A DNA stretch of 25,280 nucleotides, from contig JBFXDF010000030.1 of the NCBI GenBank assembly GCA_050181375.1, positions 1 through 25,280 on the forward strand, in the 5' to 3' direction. Positions 21,504 through 25,280 of the stretch are shown one piece after another. The notes beneath the pieces are model-generated. The model searched no databases. It was not told where the DNA came from and was given only the letters and a program-made list of their open reading frames with translations. This stretch comes from DATARH01 sp050181375 (GTDB lineage Bacteria > Pseudomonadota > Alphaproteobacteria > ATCC43930 > CGMCC-115725). How positions within the stretch are numbered: the stretch's first letter is position 1; every line of letters starts with the position of its first letter. The position numbers and the translations under genes were made by a program.

Positions 21504-23632
21504 GCGCCTTGATCGGACAACCCGTCAGCCGCGTCGACGGCCGCCCGAAGGTCATCGGCGGCGCCCCCTACGCCGCCGAATTCGAGGTGCCGGGCGTGGC
21601 GCACGCCGCGATCGTGCCGAGCACGATAGCGAATGGCCGCATCACCTCGATCGATGCGGCGGCGGCGGAACGGGCGCCCGGCATCATCGCCGTGCTGACG
21701 CACCGCAGCGCGCCGCGTCTCGCCTATCGCCCGCATAAGGGGTTTACCGACCCGGCGGTGGGTGAGCGGCTGCACGTGCTACAGGATGACCGGGTCAGCC
21801 ACCAGGGCCAGCCGATCGCCCTGGTGGTCGCGGAAACCCTCGAACAGGCCGTTCACGCGGCGGCGCTGGTCCGCGTCGCCTACGCGGCGGCCTCCGCGCA
21901 GACGGATATCGAGCAGACGACGCCGGTGTCGCCAACCCGGCAGCAGAGCGATCAGGGGGAAACCCGGCCGTCCGAGGCGCGGCGCGGCAATCCCGAAGCG
22001 GCGCTGGCCGCGGCCGAAATCAAGGTCGATCAGACCTATGTGATCCCGCGCGAAAACCACAACCCGATCGAGATGCACGCCACGATCGCCGCCTGGGACG
22101 GCGACCGCCTGACCCTGTGGGACAAGACGCAGTACGTGTATGGCGTGGCCGACGAGATTGCCGCCGTGTTCGGCATCCCGGCCGAGAATGTGCGGGTCGT
22201 CTCGCCTTTTGTCGGCGGCGCCTTCGGTTCCGGGCTGCGCACCTGGCCGCACGTCACCTTGGCCGCGCTCGGCGCCCGCGTGGCGGGTCGGCCGGTCAAG
22301 CTGATGCTGTCGCGGCGCGAGATGTATTACGGCACCGGCTATCGCCCCTATACGGTCCAGCGCCTCGCGCTCGGCGCCGCGCGCGACGGCCGCCTTACGG
22401 CGATCGTGCACGATGCCCACCACGAGACCTCCACCTATGAGGAGTATACGGAGGCGCTGCTCGACGCGACCCGGTTTCTGTATTCGTGTCCGAACGTCTT
22501 CACGCGCGATCGCCTCGCGTGCCTGAACGTCCATACCCCGACCTGGATGCGGGCACCCGGCGAGGCGAGCGGCGTGTTCGCGCTCGAATGCGCGATGGAC
22601 GAACTCGCGGCGGCGCTGAACATCGATCCGGTCGAACTGCGTCTGCGCAACGAGCCGGCGCAGGATGAATTCAAAAACCTGCCGTTTTCGAGCCGCTCCA
22701 CGCGGGAATGCTATCGGCTGGCCGCCGAGCGCTTCGGATGGGGCAAGCGCAACTCGGAGCCGCGTTCGATGCGCGATGGCCGATCGCTGATCGGCTGGGG
22801 CATGGCGACCGCGACCTACCCGATGAATTACGCTCCCGCCTCCGCAGGGGCGCGTCTGTTCCCCGACGGCACCGCCGAGGTGGCGAGCGCGGCGAGCGAC
22901 ATCGGGCCGGGCACCTGGACATCGATGACGCAGGTCGCGGCCGAAACGCTCGGGCTGCCGATCGAGCGCGTGAGGTTCACACTCGGCGACACAAGCCTGC
23001 CGCGGACGCCGCCGCAGGGCGGTTCGATGACGATGGCGAGCGTCGGCAGCGCCGTCCAGGCCGCCTGCCGCAAGGCGCGCGAGGAGGCGCTGGCTCACAG
23101 CGGCGGCAACGACCTCGCGGACGCGATGCGCCGTCTCGGCCAGCCGGTCGAGGCCGTGATGGACGCGAAGCCGGGCGATGAAAACCAGCGCTTCTCGATG
23201 CATTCGTTCGGGGCCGTGTTTGTCGAAGTCGCGGTCGATCCCGACCTCGGCGAGACGCGCGTGCGGCGCATCGTCGGCGCCTACGGGGCCGGGCGCATCG
23301 TCAACCCGAAGACGAGCCGCAGCCAGATGATCGGCGGCATGATCGGCGGAATCGGCATGGCGCTGATGGAGCACGCGATCGTGGACCCGCGCAACGGGCG
23401 GGTTCCGAACGCCAATCTTGCCGAATACGCGGTGCCGGTGCATGCCGACAGCCCGCCGGTCATGGACCTGATCTTTGTCGAGGAGCACGACCCGCACGTC
23501 AACCCGCTCGGCGTCAAGGGTCTTGGCGAGATCTCGATCGTCGGCGTCGCATCGGCGATAACCAGCGCCGTCTTCCACGCCACCGGCAAGCGCATCCGCG
23601 AATTGCCGATCACACCGGACAAGCTGCTCTGA
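21500..23632 (+). CDS. paoC: Periplasmic aldehyde oxidoreductase, molybdopterin subunit
   Basis: This 710-residue catalytic subunit binds the molybdenum cofactor (cytosine dinucleotide form in E. coli PaoC, 732 residues). The small first domain includes RVDGRPKVIGGAPYAAEF. Cofactor-binding segments are SPFVGGAFGSGLRTWPHV, MRAPGEASGVFALECAMDE, a QGGSMTMASVGSAV block and the C-terminal KGLGEISIVGVASAI. The last carries Glu677 at the position of the catalytic glutamate. A short polar stretch at about 139-160 (TTPVSPTRQQSDQGETRPSE) interrupts the first half and may be a loop insertion. The likely role is oxidation of aldehydes to acids outside the cytoplasm. No dedicated XdhC/PaoD-type insertion chaperone is encoded in the window. 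Confidence 0.92.
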   Translation: MSALIGQPVSRVDGRPKVIGGAPYAAEFEVPGVAHAAIVPSTIANGRITSIDAAAAERAPGIIAVLTHRSAPRLAYRPHKGFTDPAVGERLHVLQDDRVSHQGQPIALVVAETLEQAVHAAALVRVAYAAASAQTDIEQTTPVSPTRQQSDQGETRPSEARRGNPEAALAAAEIKVDQTYVIPRENHNPIEMHATIAAWDGDRLTLWDKTQYVYGVADEIAAVFGIPAENVRVVSPFVGGAFGSGLRTWPHVTLAALGARVAGRPVKLMLSRREMYYGTGYRPYTVQRLALGAARDGRLTAIVHDAHHETSTYEEYTEALLDATRFLYSCPNVFTRDRLACLNVHTPTWMRAPGEASGVFALECAMDELAAALNIDPVELRLRNEPAQDEFKNLPFSSRSTRECYRLAAERFGWGKRNSEPRSMRDGRSLIGWGMATATYPMNYAPASAGARLFPDGTAEVASAASDIGPGTWTSMTQVAAETLGLPIERVRFTLGDTSLPRTPPQGGSMTMASVGSAVQAACRKAREEALAHSGGNDLADAMRRLGQPVEAVMDAKPGDENQRFSMHSFGAVFVEVAVDPDLGETRVRRIVGAYGAGRIVNPKTSRSQMIGGMIGGIGMALMEHAIVDPRNGRVPNANLAEYAVPVHADSPPVMDLIFVEEHDPHVNPLGVKGLGEISIVGVASAITSAVFHATGKRIRELPITPDKLL

Positions 23633-23789
23633 GCGCAACGATGCACGTCGATCGAGTTTGTGACGTGAAATCCCAATGCGCCGCGCCAAGCCGTCAAATG
23701 ACGCTCCGGGCAATCGTTGTCAGCGCCCTCATGGCGCAACTCGCATACGGACGGAGACCGGAGGCTGGCGATGCCGAAGACCGGTGGGG

Positions 23790-23893
23790 ATGCAGCCACT
23801 CGCCGGCCTGCGTGAAAAGCTGATCACGATCGGCGCGACGGTAGTCAGCCGAGCCATATGATTTTCCGATGGCCCGGCCGCGGTGCCCCATCG
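23790..23893 (+). pseudogene. Possible transposase C-terminal relic (IS1380-like)
   Basis: From 23805 the frame reads GLREKLITIGATVVSRAI and then stops. This resembles the LREKLIKIGAKVV segment near the end of IS1380-family transposases as I remember them. A shift of frame just after (from 23854) gives HMIFRWP, reminiscent of the YVTFQMA that follows in those proteins, and the DNA after it (GATGGCC...GCGGTGCCCC) keeps the pattern with small deletions. No terminal inverted repeats or upstream transposase are seen. It is a fragment at best, and the match is from memory. Confidence 0.35.
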
Positions 23894-23928
23894 AAGTGTC
23901 GCCTCGGTTGACAGCGAGTCCCCCCAGC

Positions 23929-24046
23929 CTAGAGCCTGATCGGCTCAGATCGAAACGATCTGAGCCGATGAATCAGGCTCTGAATATTTGAATCGAGAGC
24001 AAGATTCACGGGTCAGATGCTTCCATCTGACCCGATCTTTCTCTAG
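23929..24046. repeat. Two-hairpin repeat with CTAG ends, copy 2
   Basis: This 118-bp copy of the element at 15075-15191 is in the same orientation, with about eleven differences by eye. It starts CTAGAG and ends CTCTAG, so the ends are themselves inverted. Hairpin 1 keeps both stems with a changed loop. In hairpin 2 the outer stem is CAAGAT/ATCTTT where copy 1 has CAGGAT/ATCCTG: one pair has changed from G-C to A-T on both sides, while another has become a C/T mismatch. It stands in non-coding DNA, not near a stop codon. Confidence 0.92.
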
Positions 24047-24193
24047 GCCGAGACAACTCGTCCGGGGTCGCGAAGGCTTGCTAAGCGGCGGCTGGTAGCG
24101 GTCCGGTTCCGCGCCCGGATTGATTTCTATATCGAAACATTACATCTTCCGGTAGAGAGCTGCAGGATCGGGCTGCGATAGAGACGAGGATTG

Positions 24194-25280
24194 ATGCACG
24201 AACGCAAATCCCCGACCAGGAACGGGTCGGGGGGCCTTTCGGTGTCGAAGTCGGGAGAGCTGGGCGGGCCGGGCCGCCGAGTGCATGCGCCTGCCCCGGC
24301 AATTTTGATCGCGACATGCTTGTTTCTGCTGCCGCGGCCAGGATTCAGCCAGGATGACCCGGCGAGCGAGCTGAAGGCCCTCCGGGCCGAAATCCAGCGC
24401 GAGTTGACAAAGCTAAAGCAGCGCGAACGCCAGCTCAACGAAGAGGTGCGGCGTCTGGACCGCAAGAACCGGCTGCTCGACGAGCAGCTACAGAAGCTGC
24501 AGGCGGCGGGAACCTCTCCTGTTGTTCCGGCCGTACCAAAAGAACCTCTTGAGCCGGGCCAAGGGAAGATCCAGACGAGTGCGCCCGCTGCCGTGATTGC
24601 GCAGGCGGCTGCGCCCGCGAAACAGGACGCGCCGAGCGAAGCGCCTCCACCCGAAAGCGCCGCGCCGCCCCCGCCCGAAGGCGAGGCGGCCCCAATCGCC
24701 GGGCCTTCCGCCGAACAGCAGCAAGCTCGTCAGGTCGTCGAAACGGCGCCGACCCTGTCCAATGTCGGTGGTGTCCTCACGCCGAAGGGTCAGATCGTCA
24801 TCGACCCGTCGTTCGAATATGATTATTGGGCGCAAAACCAGCTCGGAGTGAACGGGTTTCAGATCATTCCGGGCATCACCTTCGGCAACATTTTCGTTAC
24901 CCGCTTCGAGCAAAACATCTCGACGTTGGCGATGACCGTGCGGGGCGGCGTGACCGACCGCCTGGAGCTGAACGCCAAGGTGCCCTTCGTTTGGAACTCC
25001 GGGAGCGTCAGCAGCCTCATCCCGGTTGGCGCCAACGCGCAGCTGCTGTCGATCGGCTCTGACGGCGTCGGCATCGGCGATGTTCAGTTTGGCGCCAGCT
25101 ATCAGATCAATTCCGGCCAGAATGGCTGGCCGATCTTTCTCGGCAATATCCTGTACAAGACGGCGACGGGAACCAGCCCGTTCGATGTCCCGATCATCAC
25201 CCTCAACGACCCGAACGGTCAGTTCCTGTCGGGGACGCCGAAGAGTTTGGCGACCGGGACCGGGTTCAACCAGATAACAC
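24194..25280 (+). CDS. Secreted coiled-coil/outer-membrane beta-barrel protein, 5' part
   Basis: The frame is open from ATG 24194 to the end of the window (362 residues). Order: a 30-residue polar N terminus; a signal-like hydrophobic stretch (APAILIATCLFLLPRPGFSQ); a heptad coiled coil of about 45 residues (ELKALRAEIQRELTKLKQRE...LDRKNRLLDEQLQKL); a Pro/Ala/Glu-rich linker; then from about residue 190 alternating beta strands (QIVIDPSFEYDYWAQNQ, FVTRFEQNISTLAMTVRGGV, RLELNAKVPFVW, GIGDVQFGASYQI). The barrel part resembles the putative outer-membrane 'MetA-pathway of phenol degradation' family (PF13557) often labelled transporter. GAGG lies only 4 bases before ATG 24194; in-frame GTG codons at 24242 and 24281 are alternative starts nearer the signal peptide. 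Confidence 0.72.
   Translation, partial: MHERKSPTRNGSGGLSVSKSGELGGPGRRVHAPAPAILIATCLFLLPRPGFSQDDPASELKALRAEIQRELTKLKQRERQLNEEVRRLDRKNRLLDEQLQKLQAAGTSPVVPAVPKEPLEPGQGKIQTSAPAAVIAQAAAPAKQDAPSEAPPPESAAPPPPEGEAAPIAGPSAEQQQARQVVETAPTLSNVGGVLTPKGQIVIDPSFEYDYWAQNQLGVNGFQIIPGITFGNIFVTRFEQNISTLAMTVRGGVTDRLELNAKVPFVWNSGSVSSLIPVGANAQLLSIGSDGVGIGDVQFGASYQINSGQNGWPIFLGNILYKTATGTSPFDVPIITLNDPNGQFLSGTPKSLATGTGFNQIT
24210..24232 (+). promoter_or_regulatory. Terminator-like hairpin over the start of the coiled-coil gene
   Basis: CCCCGACC 24210-24217 pairs perfectly with GGTCGGGG 24225-24232 around a 7-base loop and is followed by GGCCTTTCGG. If ATG 24194 is used, it lies in codons 6 to 13. Such a stem would more naturally lie in a leader, as a terminator or attenuator, which raises the chance that the true start is downstream. 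Confidence 0.45.

Larger units (their letters stand above)
23633..24193. other. 561-base region without an intact gene
   Basis: The stretch between paoC and the coiled-coil protein gene holds a likely transposase relic (23790-23893), copy 2 of the two-hairpin repeat (23929-24046) and about 147 bases of leader before 24194. TTGATT at 24120-24125 might be part of a promoter, but no convincing -10 box at normal spacing follows it. Short open frames here have no ribosome binding sites or recognisable products. Confidence 0.5.

Noticed and set aside
24080..24120. A tRNA-like fragment (CTTGCTAAG anticodon-loop-like, then TCCGG-TTCCGCGC-CCGGA)
   Set aside because: The T-loop consensus GTTCGAATC is absent, the loop is 8 bases, and no acceptor stem or 3' half can be formed. 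Probably chance.

Overview
The window is GC-rich, densely coded DNA from an alphaproteobacterium. The evidence is the gene order nuoH-I-J-K-L-M-N, birA, coaX, ribonuclease J, methylmalonyl-CoA epimerase; a SciP/DUF1153 homologue; a DUF1467 protein; candidate EcfG-type and CtrA-type sites; and several palindromic intergenic repeats of the kind common in Rhizobiales and Rhodospirillales. The order or genus cannot be fixed from the sequence alone. No rRNA, tRNA, CRISPR array, prophage or intact insertion sequence was seen.

Left part (1-10899, all + strand): the 3' end of a complex I operon (nuoH partial, then nuoI to nuoN) encodes the peripheral two-cluster subunit and the membrane proton-pumping arm. 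It runs directly into birA, coaX, rnj and mce, the last three joined by 4-base ATGA overlaps. Palindromic repeats have entered this block at nuoI/nuoJ, at nuoL/nuoM, in the 3' end of nuoM and inside coaX. In two of these places the repeat seems to have been used by the gene: as the ribosome binding site of nuoJ and as the C-terminal tail of NuoM.

Middle part (10904-15573): two paralogous secreted PRC-barrel proteins on the - strand, each with about eight P-x-V-x-V units, sit between mce and the DUF1467 gene. The upstream copy has a good EcfG-like (general stress response) promoter. Then come the DUF1467 membrane protein overlapping a DNA-3-methyladenine glycosylase I, a secreted glycine-zipper protein with PAYGA repeats, and a DTW-domain tRNA acp3U transferase candidate. 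The last converges on a sciP homologue. A 117-bp two-hairpin repeat lies exactly between this convergent pair, and its CTAG ends form the stop codons of both genes. The sciP homologue is preceded by an overlapping 19-codon upstream frame and a CtrA-like box.

Right part (15913-25280, + strand): a class I SAM methyltransferase, an LLM-class flavin-dependent oxidoreductase, a nucleoside hydrolase with an adjacent ribokinase (base release and ribose phosphorylation), and a periplasmic molybdenum aldehyde oxidoreductase of the PaoABC type (Tat-exported 2Fe-2S subunit, FAD subunit with four extra cysteines, molybdopterin subunit). A 561-bp gap follows, holding a possible transposase relic and a second copy of the two-hairpin repeat. 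The window ends inside a secreted coiled-coil plus putative outer-membrane beta-barrel protein.

Most genes are ordinary members of known families. The less ordinary material is in the repeats that donate coding or translation signals, the sciP upstream frame, and the PRC-barrel pair.
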